Assembly: GCA_943846755.1 (NCBI GenBank)
Contig: OX044365.1
Span: 62,001-126,000, forward strand
Reading direction: 5' to 3'
DNA length: 64,000 bases
DNA from: UBA8752 sp002336475
GTDB taxonomy: Bacteria > Bacteroidota > Bacteroidia > Flavobacteriales_D > Sanyastnellaceae
Part shown: positions 32,882-41,598 of the stretch, piece by piece
How positions within the stretch are numbered: position 1 is the stretch's first letter
Layout of the letters: each line of letters starts with the position of its first letter
Notes under the pieces: generated by a model
Told to the model about the DNA's origin: nothing
The model's database searches: none
The model's input: the letters and a program-made list of their open reading frames with translations, nothing else
Translations under genes and position numbers: made by a program

Positions 32882-33592
32882 ATGTTGACGGTTTCGGTAG
32901 AGAATTACCTCAAGGCCATCCTTCACCTACAGGTGGAAGGAGAGGAGCGTGTCAGCACCACGGCGATCGCCCAAAAAGTGGCTTCAACGCCGGCCAGCAC
33001 ATCGGCCATGTTGACCAAGCTGGGTGAGCGGGGCTGGTTGGAGCATCAGCCTTACCATGGTGTTCGGTTGACCAAAAAGGGCCAAAGGGTGGCCATGGAC
33101 ATTCTGCGCCGGCACCGCCTTTGGGAGTGTTTTTTGGTCGATCACCTTGGTTTCGAGTGGGACCAGGTGCATGAAATTGCAGAGGAAATGGAGCATGTGG
33201 GGAGTGTGGAGCTCATCAACCGTTTGGATGCCTTTTTGGGTTTTCCCAAGTTGGACCCTCACGGAGACGTGATTCCTGGAGCCAATGGCCGTTTTCGTTC
33301 CGTTGCTGCCCGTACGTTGTTGACTGAGGCGCCCCGCAACCTGGAATTGGTGGTGGTGGGCGTGGTCGACGGAGGGGACGCCTTTTTGCGACACCTCGGT
33401 GTCCTAGGAATACAGCTGGGGACCCGTATGACAGTGATGGAGCGGCTTTCGTTTGACGGGAGCCTCCATATCAAATATCCCGACGAAGAGGAGGTGCAGC
33501 TTTTGGCGCCTTCGGTGGGCCAACGGCTTTGGGTAGACCAGAGCAGCCCATCCCCTGAGATTGTGTTCCCAGAAGAAGAAGATTTGCAATAG
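32882..33592 (+). CDS. DtxR/MntR family metal-dependent regulator
   Basis: A 236-residue regulator with an N-terminal winged helix (TVSVENYLKAILHL, TPASTSAMLTKLGERGWLEHQPYHGVRLT), a dimerisation and metal-binding domain with the RRHRLWECFLVDHLGFEWDQVHEIAEEMEHV pattern (His, Glu and Cys ligand candidates), and a C-terminal FeoA/SH3-like domain from about residue 160. Such proteins repress metal uptake genes when Fe(II) or Mn(II) is bound. The stop codon is followed one base later by the ATG of a ZIP transporter, so it probably controls its own operon. Confidence 0.92.
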   Translation: MLTVSVENYLKAILHLQVEGEERVSTTAIAQKVASTPASTSAMLTKLGERGWLEHQPYHGVRLTKKGQRVAMDILRRHRLWECFLVDHLGFEWDQVHEIAEEMEHVGSVELINRLDAFLGFPKLDPHGDVIPGANGRFRSVAARTLLTEAPRNLELVVVGVVDGGDAFLRHLGVLGIQLGTRMTVMERLSFDGSLHIKYPDEEEVQLLAPSVGQRLWVDQSSPSPEIVFPEEEDLQ

Positions 33593-33593
33593 A

Positions 33594-34415
33594 ATGGAGC
33601 GATTGTACGAAATGTTGATGGGGCTTGACCCCGTTATAGCGGCCTTGGCGGCGACCACCTTTACATGGCTGATGACGGCTGCGGGCGCTTCTTTGGTGTT
33701 CTTTTTCAGGACTTTACACCGCAAGGTGCTCGACGGAATGTTGGGCTTTACGGGTGGAGTAATGGTGGCGGCGAGTTGCTTTGGCTTGCTGATTCCTGCC
33801 ATGGACATGACCGGAGGTGAGGGCTGGGAAAATGTGATGCCTGCTGCGGTTGGATTTGTGGTTGGAGCGCTCTTTCTGTACGCCCTTGACAAGTTGACCC
33901 CCCACTTGCACATCAACTTTGACCGCAGCGAAGCTGAGGGGCCCAAAACGGATTGGCACAGGACAACCCTTTTGGTTTTGGCCATCACCTTGCACAACAT
34001 CCCCGAGGGATTGGCGGTGGGGGTGCTCTTTGGTGGAGCGGCAGCGGGCATTGAAGGGGCAACCATCGGTGGGGCAGTGGCCCTGGCCATTGGAATAGGG
34101 ATTCAAAACTTCCCTGAAGGATTGGCTGTGAGCATGCCGTTGAGGCGCCAAGGGGTGTCCCGTGGCCGTTCGTTCTGGTTTGGTCAGCTGAGTGCCGTTG
34201 TGGAGCCTGTAGCGGGCGTGATCGGAGCCATTGCCGTGTTGAGTATCCAGCCGCTTCTTCCTTATGCGCTGGCCTTTGCGGCGGGCGCCATGATTTATGT
34301 GGTGGTGGAAGAGGTCATTCCAGAAACCCAGCGAGACCGTTTTACCGATATCGCCACATTGGGCTTCATCGGTGGGTTTGTGTTGATGATGGTGCTGGAC
34401 GTGGTGTTGGGGTGA
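33594..34415 (+). CDS. ZIP family metal transporter
   Basis: A 273-residue inner-membrane protein with about eight hydrophobic segments. The metal-binding helices carry HNIPEGLAVGVLFGG (segment 4) and QNFPEGLAVSMPLR (segment 5), the paired motifs of the ZupT/GufA branch; the second site has Gln-Asn where many family members have His-Asn. ATG at 33594 was chosen over an upstream in-frame ATG at 33561 because it starts just after the regulator's stop codon. Likely imports a divalent metal (Zn, Fe or Mn). It converges on mpl with 14 bases between. Confidence 0.92.
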   Translation: MERLYEMLMGLDPVIAALAATTFTWLMTAAGASLVFFFRTLHRKVLDGMLGFTGGVMVAASCFGLLIPAMDMTGGEGWENVMPAAVGFVVGALFLYALDKLTPHLHINFDRSEAEGPKTDWHRTTLLVLAITLHNIPEGLAVGVLFGGAAAGIEGATIGGAVALAIGIGIQNFPEGLAVSMPLRRQGVSRGRSFWFGQLSAVVEPVAGVIGAIAVLSIQPLLPYALAFAAGAMIYVVVEEVIPETQRDRFTDIATLGFIGGFVLMMVLDVVLG

Positions 34416-34429
34416 CGTTCTCCCGAAGC

Positions 34430-35818
34430 TTATTGATCTAGCGCTGTTTGTATGGCGCCTTGAAGGTCTGCGCCTTCAAAGCGACCTGAGCTCATCAACA
34501 GGACAACCGTATTCGGGCCAGCGGCATTTTGTGCAGCCGCTGTTGTTTCTTCAACACTGTTGCAAGTTCCCAGGTCTTTTCGCCCAAATGCAGCGTGCAC
34601 ATCTGACTCGGAAAGTGGTGGGAGCTTTTTGTGTCGGAGTACATCGGGAGACCAGCACACCCAAGCCTCGTCCGCGGCGTCCAAAGCGCCAGCATAGGTG
34701 GGCAGAAATTCGGGGTTTAAGCTCGAAAACGTGTGGAGCTCCAGAATTGCAATCAACTTTCTTTCAGTGAATTGGCCTTTGATTGAATCCGTTGTGGCTT
34801 TGACTTTAGAGGGCGCGTGTGCGAAGTCGCGAAATACGGTGCAGTCTCCGGTTGAAAGGGTGATGTCCAGTTTGCGTTCCAGTCTGCCTGCGGCACCTGT
34901 AAAGCCCTGTACAGCTTTGAGGAATTCGGCGTTCGAAATGCCCCACTGCGCGCACAATTCCATTGCACCGATGGTGTTGAGTGCGTTGTGTGCACCAATG
35001 GTACCCAAGGGGTGAAGGCCGCTTTCTAAGTGCAATGTGAGGGTGCCGTCTACTATGCTGTGCTGGGGTGCATTGTAGGGGACCGATACCAAGTCAGGCC
35101 GTTGAGGCAAGACTTCGTTCATGACTTTCCTAAGCTCTGCATCGCCTTCGAACCAAACGACACTGCCACCTTGTTCCATGCGAAGGAGGTAGGTCACAAA
35201 CTGCAACCTATAGTTCTCGGGGTCAGGGAACACATTGATGTGGTCCCAGGCGACCCCTGTTAGAATGGTGAGGTGCGGCCGGTACCAATGAAATTTGGGG
35301 GTTAAATCCAGCGGTGAGCTTAAATACTCGTCTCCCTCGAGGAGGATGTCGCTGGCTCCAGTCAATTGGACCATGCGGTCGAATCCCGCGAGTTGAGCGC
35401 CCACCATAAAATCTGTTTGTCGTCCCAATTGGTCTAGGACGTGCAGCAGCATGGCGGTGATGGTGGTCTTCCCATGGCTGCCGCCGACCACAATCCTCCG
35501 TTGGTTTTTAGCGACGTCATATAGGTATTCTGGGTAGCTGACAACTTTGATGTTCAGCGCGTTGGCCCTTTCTAGTTCAGGATTGTCTTGACGGGCGTGC
35601 ATGCCCAGGATCACGACGTCAATCCCAGTATGTATCCGGTCGGTATGCCAGCCCATGGGGTCGGGCAGAAGCCCTGAGGCTTGGAGCCGGCTCCTGCTCG
35701 GGTCGTGAATCGCGTCATCAGAGCCTGTGACGTTGTGGCCCAGGTCGTGCAGGGCCAGCGCAAGGTTGTGCATGGCGGCTCCTCCAATGGCGATGAAGTG
35801 GATGTTTTGTGGCGTCAT
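34430..35818 (-). CDS. mpl: UDP-N-acetylmuramate:L-Ala-gamma-D-Glu-meso-DAP ligase
   Basis: A 462-residue Mur-ligase that attaches recycled murein tripeptide to UDP-MurNAc. The N-terminal Rossmann part starts IHFIAIGGAAMHNLALALHDLGHNVTGSDD, the ATP loop is GGSHGKTTITAM, and the remaining Mur ligase motifs (LLEGDEYLSSP, NVFPD, IGAHNALNTIGA, RDFAHAPSKV) are present in order. The AIGGAAM start and YLSSP motif favour Mpl over MurC. ATG at 35818 was chosen because the family start aligns there and it overlaps the upstream stop by 4 bases. Confidence 0.93.
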   Translation of the reverse strand: MTPQNIHFIAIGGAAMHNLALALHDLGHNVTGSDDAIHDPSRSRLQASGLLPDPMGWHTDRIHTGIDVVILGMHARQDNPELERANALNIKVVSYPEYLYDVAKNQRRIVVGGSHGKTTITAMLLHVLDQLGRQTDFMVGAQLAGFDRMVQLTGASDILLEGDEYLSSPLDLTPKFHWYRPHLTILTGVAWDHINVFPDPENYRLQFVTYLLRMEQGGSVVWFEGDAELRKVMNEVLPQRPDLVSVPYNAPQHSIVDGTLTLHLESGLHPLGTIGAHNALNTIGAMELCAQWGISNAEFLKAVQGFTGAAGRLERKLDITLSTGDCTVFRDFAHAPSKVKATTDSIKGQFTERKLIAILELHTFSSLNPEFLPTYAGALDAADEAWVCWSPDVLRHKKLPPLSESDVHAAFGRKDLGTCNSVEETTAAAQNAAGPNTVVLLMSSGRFEGADLQGAIQTALDQ

Positions 35819-36684
35819 GGGGTGTCTATTGCGGGTGGCCGGAAATACAGGCGGGCTGCGGCAGTGGTGCAGGGAATTGGTCCAAGAATGGCAGCGAGGT
35901 AGGGCCCTGCCCATGGCACGGCCATGATCAAGGAAAAAACAGCGCCCACACCCAACAAGTGGCCGCGTTGTTTCCAGCCGGTTTGAATGGATGACTTCCA
36001 GGTCAGTCCACCTTGCTCGTAAACGGCGTCATAAACTGCGGCGCCAAAGAAGTATGCGCCTATGGTCCATGAGGCCATCAGAAGCAAGGGGCCTGCGACG
36101 ACCATCACTGGACTGGCAAACAGGGTGAGGGCGAGGCCTGAAACCCAGAGGAGGAGTCCGAGGCCAAGCTCCATCAAGAGCAGGACCAAGGAGATCCTCA
36201 GGCCCCTCCAGATGTCCCTCAGCAAGCTGCTCCAGCGGAAGGTGGATTTCTGTCCGGTTTCCTTGCTTCTCACCGCCGAAGCCAGTGCACTCATGAACGG
36301 AGCCATAAGTGTGATTAATAAGTATTTAATGGTCTTTACTTTAATCCATAGTACAAGTAAAAAGACGCCCCACTCAATCAGTAAGTCTGCTTGTGATCCG
36401 CTCCATTCTAGGGCTTTGTCCCACAGGTTTTGAGTGGCGGATTCAGGGGTGGCGTTTTCATGCCATGACGCCTTTTCCAAAGAAAAGTCTAAGGCCGTTT
36501 GCAGCGTTCGTGTGAGCCACCGAGACAGCATTGCAGCAGCAGCAGCCAGTCCCAAAATAACGACCGGTCCCGCGGCGTGAAAATGCCGCATTTTGTTCCG
36601 CCGTAAGTAACCGAAGCTGTCCCACCACAGGGGAAGTGTTCGCAAAGCGTCGCGCAGGGACCGGGCGGGTGTTGGTTGAGCCAC
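35815..36684 (-). CDS. EI24 domain membrane protein (CysZ-like)
   Basis: A 289-residue multi-pass membrane protein of the EI24 family, with four to six hydrophobic segments and conserved features such as MAPFMSALASAV in the middle and VPWAGPYLAAILGPIPCTTAAARLYF at the end. Bacterial relatives include the sulfate permease CysZ, but no sulfur genes are nearby, so the substrate is open. It is coupled to mpl by a 4-base overlap and begins 24 bases after aroA. Confidence 0.8.
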   Translation of the reverse strand: MAQPTPARSLRDALRTLPLWWDSFGYLRRNKMRHFHAAGPVVILGLAAAAAMLSRWLTRTLQTALDFSLEKASWHENATPESATQNLWDKALEWSGSQADLLIEWGVFLLVLWIKVKTIKYLLITLMAPFMSALASAVRSKETGQKSTFRWSSLLRDIWRGLRISLVLLLMELGLGLLLWVSGLALTLFASPVMVVAGPLLLMASWTIGAYFFGAAVYDAVYEQGGLTWKSSIQTGWKQRGHLLGVGAVFSLIMAVPWAGPYLAAILGPIPCTTAAARLYFRPPAIDTP

Positions 36685-36708
36685 GGGCCCAATTTCGGAC
36701 GGAAGGGC

Positions 36709-37971
36709 TTAAGCTTTGCCGAACCTTGCGCCAACTTCCGACAATGCGTCGAAGAAATCTGGATAGCTTTTGGCGACAGCTTCGATGCCTTCGATTTCAA
36801 TGGGCGCGCCAGCGAGGCCCAATACGGCTGCTGCCATGACCATTCTGTGGTCGCCTCGACCATCGAGTTTGGCCTGCTTCACGGGGCCAGGGCGCACTGT
36901 GAGGGTGTCTTCCTCTGTATTCAACTCAATCTGAATGCCGGCTTTCTCAAACTCTTCTTTTAGGGCGATGCCCCTGTTGCTTTCCTTGTGTTGCAGTCGG
37001 TGAAGGCCCTTGAGTATGGTGGGGCCTTTGCAGAAAGCGGCAAATGCGGCGAGTGGCGGGAAGAGGTCAGGGCAATGGGTGGCGTCGAACCGAAAGCCTT
37101 TGCGCCGCCCTCGTTCCACGCGGATCCCGGTTTCGGTGCGCATGAGTTTGGCTCCGCTGAGCAGCAATGCACCTGTGACCGCTTGATCGGCTTGTGTGGG
37201 GTGGTTGCCCAGCCGGTCGACTTCTAAGAAGGGTTCGCCGCACAGGGCGGCCAGGATCAGTAAAAACGCTCCCGCGCTCCAATCTCCTGCGACGGTTTCG
37301 TCAAAGGGCAGGTAAGACTGGCCCCCGGGAATGGTGAATTTCTGATGGTCTTGGTGGTGGATGGAGACGCCCGTCGCGCTGAGCACTTCCAACGTCATGT
37401 CGACGTAGGGTTTGCTTTTCAGGTCGGAGACTTCTAAAATGGAATCGGCCGAGGCGCAGGGAAGGGCCATAAGGAGGCCCGTCAGAAATTGACTGGATAA
37501 GCCGCCGTCGACATGGGATTGACCACCGCGCAGCGGGCCGTGCAATTCGATGGGGGGGCAGCCGTTGCGAAGCTTCGCTTGGGCACCCAATGCGGCCAGC
37601 GCATCGGCCATAGGCTGCATGGGGCGGTGTTGCAAGGTGCCGCTCGCCACCAAGGTGAGTGGTGTTGGGGCCAGGGCAGCAATGGGGGAGAACAGGCGCA
37701 TGCCCAAGCCGCTTTCGCCCATGTGGAGGACATCAGTCCTTGGTGCCAGACCTCCACGTATTTTCAATGCGTTCTGGCCTATTTCAATGTCTGCTCCGAG
37801 CCCAGCGGCAACTTCTGCTGCCGCCATGCAGTCCGCTGCATCGGAGGGGCGTCTGATCCAGCTTTCCCCTTGGGCCAACAGTCCTGCGGCCAACAGCCGT
37901 TGCATGTGGCTCTTGGAGCCAGGTGCTTCGATCCTGCCACTCAGGTCCGAAGGGTGGACAACCAAATTCAT
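36709..37971 (-). CDS. aroA: 3-phosphoshikimate 1-carboxyvinyltransferase (EPSP synthase)
   Basis: A 420-residue EPSP synthase that joins phosphoenolpyruvate and shikimate-3-phosphate in chorismate synthesis. Visible motifs are the substrate-binding GSKSHMQRLLAAGLLAQG near residue 20, HMGESGLGMRLFSP (where many family members have an SGT motif), and the C-terminal KESNRGIALKEEFEKAG with DGRGDHRMVMAAAVLG. The ATG at 37971 was chosen since it begins the conserved part and overlaps the ubiE stop as ATGA; the longer upstream frame is non-conserved and lies within ubiE. Confidence 0.95.
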   Translation of the reverse strand: MNLVVHPSDLSGRIEAPGSKSHMQRLLAAGLLAQGESWIRRPSDAADCMAAAEVAAGLGADIEIGQNALKIRGGLAPRTDVLHMGESGLGMRLFSPIAALAPTPLTLVASGTLQHRPMQPMADALAALGAQAKLRNGCPPIELHGPLRGGQSHVDGGLSSQFLTGLLMALPCASADSILEVSDLKSKPYVDMTLEVLSATGVSIHHQDHQKFTIPGGQSYLPFDETVAGDWSAGAFLLILAALCGEPFLEVDRLGNHPTQADQAVTGALLLSGAKLMRTETGIRVERGRRKGFRFDATHCPDLFPPLAAFAAFCKGPTILKGLHRLQHKESNRGIALKEEFEKAGIQIELNTEEDTLTVRPGPVKQAKLDGRGDHRMVMAAAVLGLAGAPIEIEGIEAVAKSYPDFFDALSEVGARFGKA

Positions 37972-38711
37972 GCCTTGTGGACCACGTAGAGGGTCGCAAT
38001 GCCGCCGGTGAGGGGATGCATGACGCACTCTTTGTAGCCGCACCGCGTCAAGATTTCGCGCATTTCTTCTCCTTCGGGAAAGGCCTTGACCGATTCTGGC
38101 AGGTAGGTATAGGCTGAGGCGTCTTGCGAGAACCATTTCCCGAGTGTAGGCATGATGTACCGGAAGTAGAGCCAGAAAATCTGCTTCATCGGGAACCACT
38201 TGGGTTTTGAGAACTCGAGGATATAGCCTTTGCCACCGGATTTGAGGGTGCGCAGCATTTCCTTGAGTCCTGCTTCTAGATGCTCAAAGTTCCGAATCCC
38301 AAATGCCACGGTGAACGCGTCAAATCGGCCGTCGTCAAACGGCAGTGCTTCACCGTCTGCAAGCACCAGTTCCACCCGTCCGTTTTGGCCTGCTTTCGAC
38401 ACTTTCTGTCGGCCAATGTCCAGCATGCCTGCGCTGATGTCGACACCGACCACCTTGACGTCGGCATCCCGGTAGGCAGTGCCAATGGCAAAGTCTGCTG
38501 TGCCGGTCGCCACGTCTAAGACTTCTGTGGGGTTGTCGGCGAGCAGCATTCTGATCGCCTTGCGGCGCCAGAGCTTGTCAATTCCGAGGGAAAAGAAGTG
38601 GTTGAGGAAGTCATAGCGGTGTGCGATGTTGTCAAACATCCTCGCCACCTGCGCTTTTTTCGCGGCTTCGTCCTCGTATGGTTTGATAGGGGTGCCCATT
38701 TGAATGTGCAA
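37968..38711 (-). CDS. ubiE: Demethylmenaquinone methyltransferase (UbiE/MenG)
   Basis: A 247-residue SAM-dependent C-methyltransferase for the last step of menaquinone synthesis. Motifs: MFDNIAHRYDFLNHFFSLGIDKLWRRKA, SAM loop VLDVATGTADFAIG, GVDISAGMLDIGRQK, and AFGIRNFEHLEAGLKEMLRTLKSGG. In this phylum, which normally uses menaquinone, the MenG role is expected. It lies between trkH and aroA in a tight operon; aroA supplies chorismate, the menaquinone precursor. Confidence 0.95.
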   Translation of the reverse strand: MHIQMGTPIKPYEDEAAKKAQVARMFDNIAHRYDFLNHFFSLGIDKLWRRKAIRMLLADNPTEVLDVATGTADFAIGTAYRDADVKVVGVDISAGMLDIGRQKVSKAGQNGRVELVLADGEALPFDDGRFDAFTVAFGIRNFEHLEAGLKEMLRTLKSGGKGYILEFSKPKWFPMKQIFWLYFRYIMPTLGKWFSQDASAYTYLPESVKAFPEGEEMREILTRCGYKECVMHPLTGGIATLYVVHKA

Positions 38712-38719
38712 GCTCGCCT

Positions 38720-40549
38720 TTATCCGACCATTGTGTGGCCTTCGGGGTATTTGTAGTTCCTGCTGACGACTGAACGGGAAAAAGCAAAGGCGACGGTCAG
38801 GGTGCCTACCCGTCCAACAATCATGCTGGCGATCAATATGACCCGACCTACAGTGCTGATATCTGCCGTGATACCTGTGCTTAAGCCCACCGTTCCCAAC
38901 GCGCTGACTTGCTCGAAAAGCAGCTGCAGGAACCCCCGGTCAGAGGTGGCTAGAATGTGGGGCTCGGAGATGCACAGGGCAAATGTTCCAAGCAAATTGC
39001 CCACGATGAAGAACATGAGGATGCCCCAAGCGCGGCTGCGCATGGTGGACCCGATGGTGCGCTGGTACAATTGGGCATGCTGTCTTCCGCGAATGGTGCC
39101 CATGACATCGGCGATCACAACGGCAAAAGTGCTGGTTTTGATGCCTCCCCCTGTGGAAGAGCTCGACGCTCCTATAAACATGAGAATCACCAGCATAAAG
39201 AGCATGGGAGAACCGATCATGCCCACATCTACAGTGTTGAATCCACTGGTTCGCGTGGCGCTTTGGAAGACTGCTGTCGTGATGCGCCCTGTCCACCCCA
39301 TATCGGCAATGGTGCCCCCTTGGCCAGACTCCAAGAGAAGGTAGGCGATAGAGCCAACGGCAACGAGGCCAATGGAATAGTACAAGGCGATTTTTGTGGC
39401 AAAGCCAATGCGTTTCCATGGTTTGACCATCCTTTCACGGAGCTTGTCTTTTCCAAAGAGGTCAAAAACAGCGACCATTCCAAGGGCTCCGAAAAAGACC
39501 AAGAGTGTGACGGTCCAGTGGACCAGCCAAGCGCTGGATACCCGGGCGTCTGCAAGTCCCTCTCCAAAGAGCGAAATGCCTGCATTGTTAAAGGCGCTGA
39601 TGGAGAGAAAGAAGCTGTTAAAGAGGCGGTCACCCGGGCCGTTAAACAATTGTCCGGGCCAAAAAATGAACAGCAGCAAGGCGCCCAGTACCTCGATGCC
39701 GATGCTCCACAAGATCACCCTGCCGAGCATGCCCCGTGTGCCCAGGATGGAGCCCCGGTTTACAAAGTCTTCGATGACTTCATGCTGACGAACGCCCACG
39801 CCAAACCTGGCCAGGACTGCAATGAGAGATCCAAAAGCAATGATGTTGAGGCCTCCCAACTTGATGAGCACCATCAGCACGACGTGGCCCTTGTGTGTGA
39901 AGAAGGTCTCTGCATTCTCGATCATCAAGCCAGTGACGCAGGTGGCGCTGGTCGAGGTGAACAAGGCGTCGAAGAAGTTCATGCCCAGTCCGTCCGTTGT
40001 CATCTCGGGCAGCATAAGCAGCCCTGTGCCCGAGAGGATCAGAAACAGGAATGAGAAAATGAACAGTGTGGCGGGGTGGAATCGAAACTTGGGCAAGGTG
40101 CGTGCCCGGTCCGAGAGCTCAATGATGAGCACAATGAGGAAGTAGGCCTGAACCAACCAAACTGTCCAGTCCTCTACGGATTCAATACCCAAAGGCGACA
40201 GGGCCCTTCCCAAAAAGACTTTTCCGGTGAACATGTCGCTCAAGCCTTCCAGCACAAGCGTGCCCATCATCACAGCTTCAAGCCTATTGGCTCGGAGGAA
40301 CCTCAGCGGATGGAAGTCAAAAAACCAACGGACGAGGAAATGGATGATGTAAAAGGCAAAGCTGCCCTTGATGACGGCAATGAGGTTGACGGCAATGGTC
40401 GACTCCAGTGGGAATCCGTAATACGCAATCAGGCTTCCAAAGGCCAAGAGGGTAACGAATACATTCAGGTTGCGGAACGCGCCCAAGACCGCTTCCCTGT
40501 GGGGGTGCAAGAAGACATTGACCCGTTCCCTGATGTCGTGCAGGGTCAT
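38720..40549 (-). CDS. TrkH/KtrB family potassium uptake protein with N-terminal membrane extension
   Basis: A 609-residue protein. The last 430 residues are a Trk/Ktr channel-like subunit with four pore loops: TSTSATCVTGL, ISAFNNAGIS, SATRTSGFNTV and SALGTVGLSTG, each keeping the selectivity Gly. The first 150 residues add an extra membrane region that ordinary TrkH/KtrB (about 450-480 residues) lack. No TrkA/KtrA regulatory subunit is seen in the window. It overlaps rfaE1 by 4 bases. Confidence 0.93.
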   Translation of the reverse strand: MTLHDIRERVNVFLHPHREAVLGAFRNLNVFVTLLAFGSLIAYYGFPLESTIAVNLIAVIKGSFAFYIIHFLVRWFFDFHPLRFLRANRLEAVMMGTLVLEGLSDMFTGKVFLGRALSPLGIESVEDWTVWLVQAYFLIVLIIELSDRARTLPKFRFHPATLFIFSFLFLILSGTGLLMLPEMTTDGLGMNFFDALFTSTSATCVTGLMIENAETFFTHKGHVVLMVLIKLGGLNIIAFGSLIAVLARFGVGVRQHEVIEDFVNRGSILGTRGMLGRVILWSIGIEVLGALLLFIFWPGQLFNGPGDRLFNSFFLSISAFNNAGISLFGEGLADARVSSAWLVHWTVTLLVFFGALGMVAVFDLFGKDKLRERMVKPWKRIGFATKIALYYSIGLVAVGSIAYLLLESGQGGTIADMGWTGRITTAVFQSATRTSGFNTVDVGMIGSPMLFMLVILMFIGASSSSTGGGIKTSTFAVVIADVMGTIRGRQHAQLYQRTIGSTMRSRAWGILMFFIVGNLLGTFALCISEPHILATSDRGFLQLLFEQVSALGTVGLSTGITADISTVGRVILIASMIVGRVGTLTVAFAFSRSVVSRNYKYPEGHTMVG

Positions 40550-41598
40550 GCTTGAATGGGAAGGCGGCGGACCTCGGCCAACAGGGTCTGCAGGTCAATG
40601 GGGACAACGCCGGGTTTTTCGCACACCAGGCCCCCAGCAAGGTTGGCCACTTGGGCCATGCTCACGGGGTCTAAGCCTTGCGCCAGAAGTACCGTAGCCA
40701 CAGCAATCACGGTGTCTCCTGCTCCAGAAACATCGAGTATTTCCCTGGGGTGTGCAGGTTGCTGAACGTCTTGCAGGGCGGTTTTGACCCTGACACCGCG
40801 TTCAGAAAGGGTCAGCAAAACCTGTTCGGGTTTCCATTCGGCTTGCAGCCGGTTGAGTCCCTCGGTCAATGCTTGGTTCATCGCAGCCTCGTTCCCGTCT
40901 TCCCACAGAAGCCCGAGGCCGTCGCGGAGCTCTTTTAGGTTGGGCTTGAACAGCGCTACGTTTTGGTAGCGGTCAAAATGCCTGAATTTGGGATCGACGG
41001 TGACGGGAATGCTCCGTTCGCGGGCCATTTCCAAAAGGCCGTCAATGACAGTTGGAGACAAAGCGCCTTTGTCGTAATCCTCCAAAAGAATGGCGTCGAA
41101 AGGGCGGGCTGCTAGCACCGCGGCGAGCCTTTCCAGAAATTCTTGGGAGTCTTCGGGATTGAGGTCGGCATCGTCCTCTTCGTCTACCCTGAGCAAGTGC
41201 TGTCCACCGCTCATGACGCGGGTTTTTACCGTGGTCCGTCGGTTTTTCAGCGCCACAATGGCATCGGTGTCCATGCCTTGGTCGTCGAGCGATTTTTGTA
41301 GGTCTTGACCATCTTGGTCCATGCCGATCGCGCCGCCGACCGTCACTGATGCGCCCAGCGCTTTGAGGTTGAGTGCAACGTTGGCTGCTCCTCCAGGCCG
41401 TCTTTCGCGCTGGGATGCCCGAAGAATGGGGACGGGGGCTTCTGGGCTGATCCGGTCTACCCGTCCGAGGAGGTAGGCGTCGACCATCAAGTCTCCAACC
41501 ACCAAAATCCGCAAGGATTCCGCGTTGTGAAGCGCAGCCACTGCGCGGTCACAATCTTCTGGAGACCATGCGTTTTGGGTGGTGCTGGAGCTGTTCAT
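40546..41598 (-). CDS. rfaE1: D-glycero-beta-D-manno-heptose-7-phosphate kinase type (RfaE1), PfkB family
   Basis: A 350-residue PfkB-family kinase matching the kinase half of HldE. Motifs: ILVVGDLMVDAYLLGRVDRISPEAPVPIL, RPGGAANVALNLKALGA, LLEDYDKGALS, VTVDPKFRHFDRYQN and the ATP/anion hole DVSGAGDTVIA near the end. There is no nucleotidyltransferase half, so the second step would be done by a separate RfaE2. It points to ADP-heptose-type sugars in lipopolysaccharide. It shares one base with the aminotransferase stop codon. Confidence 0.92.
   Translation of the reverse strand: MNSSSTTQNAWSPEDCDRAVAALHNAESLRILVVGDLMVDAYLLGRVDRISPEAPVPILRASQRERRPGGAANVALNLKALGASVTVGGAIGMDQDGQDLQKSLDDQGMDTDAIVALKNRRTTVKTRVMSGGQHLLRVDEEDDADLNPEDSQEFLERLAAVLAARPFDAILLEDYDKGALSPTVIDGLLEMARERSIPVTVDPKFRHFDRYQNVALFKPNLKELRDGLGLLWEDGNEAAMNQALTEGLNRLQAEWKPEQVLLTLSERGVRVKTALQDVQQPAHPREILDVSGAGDTVIAVATVLLAQGLDPVSMAQVANLAGGLVCEKPGVVPIDLQTLLAEVRRLPIQA

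Noticed and set aside
36709..38199. Extended aroA starting at 38199
   Set aside because: The extra 76 residues overlap ubiE in another frame, are Arg-rich and lack similarity to EPSP synthases; the ATGA overlap at 37968-37971 explains the real start.
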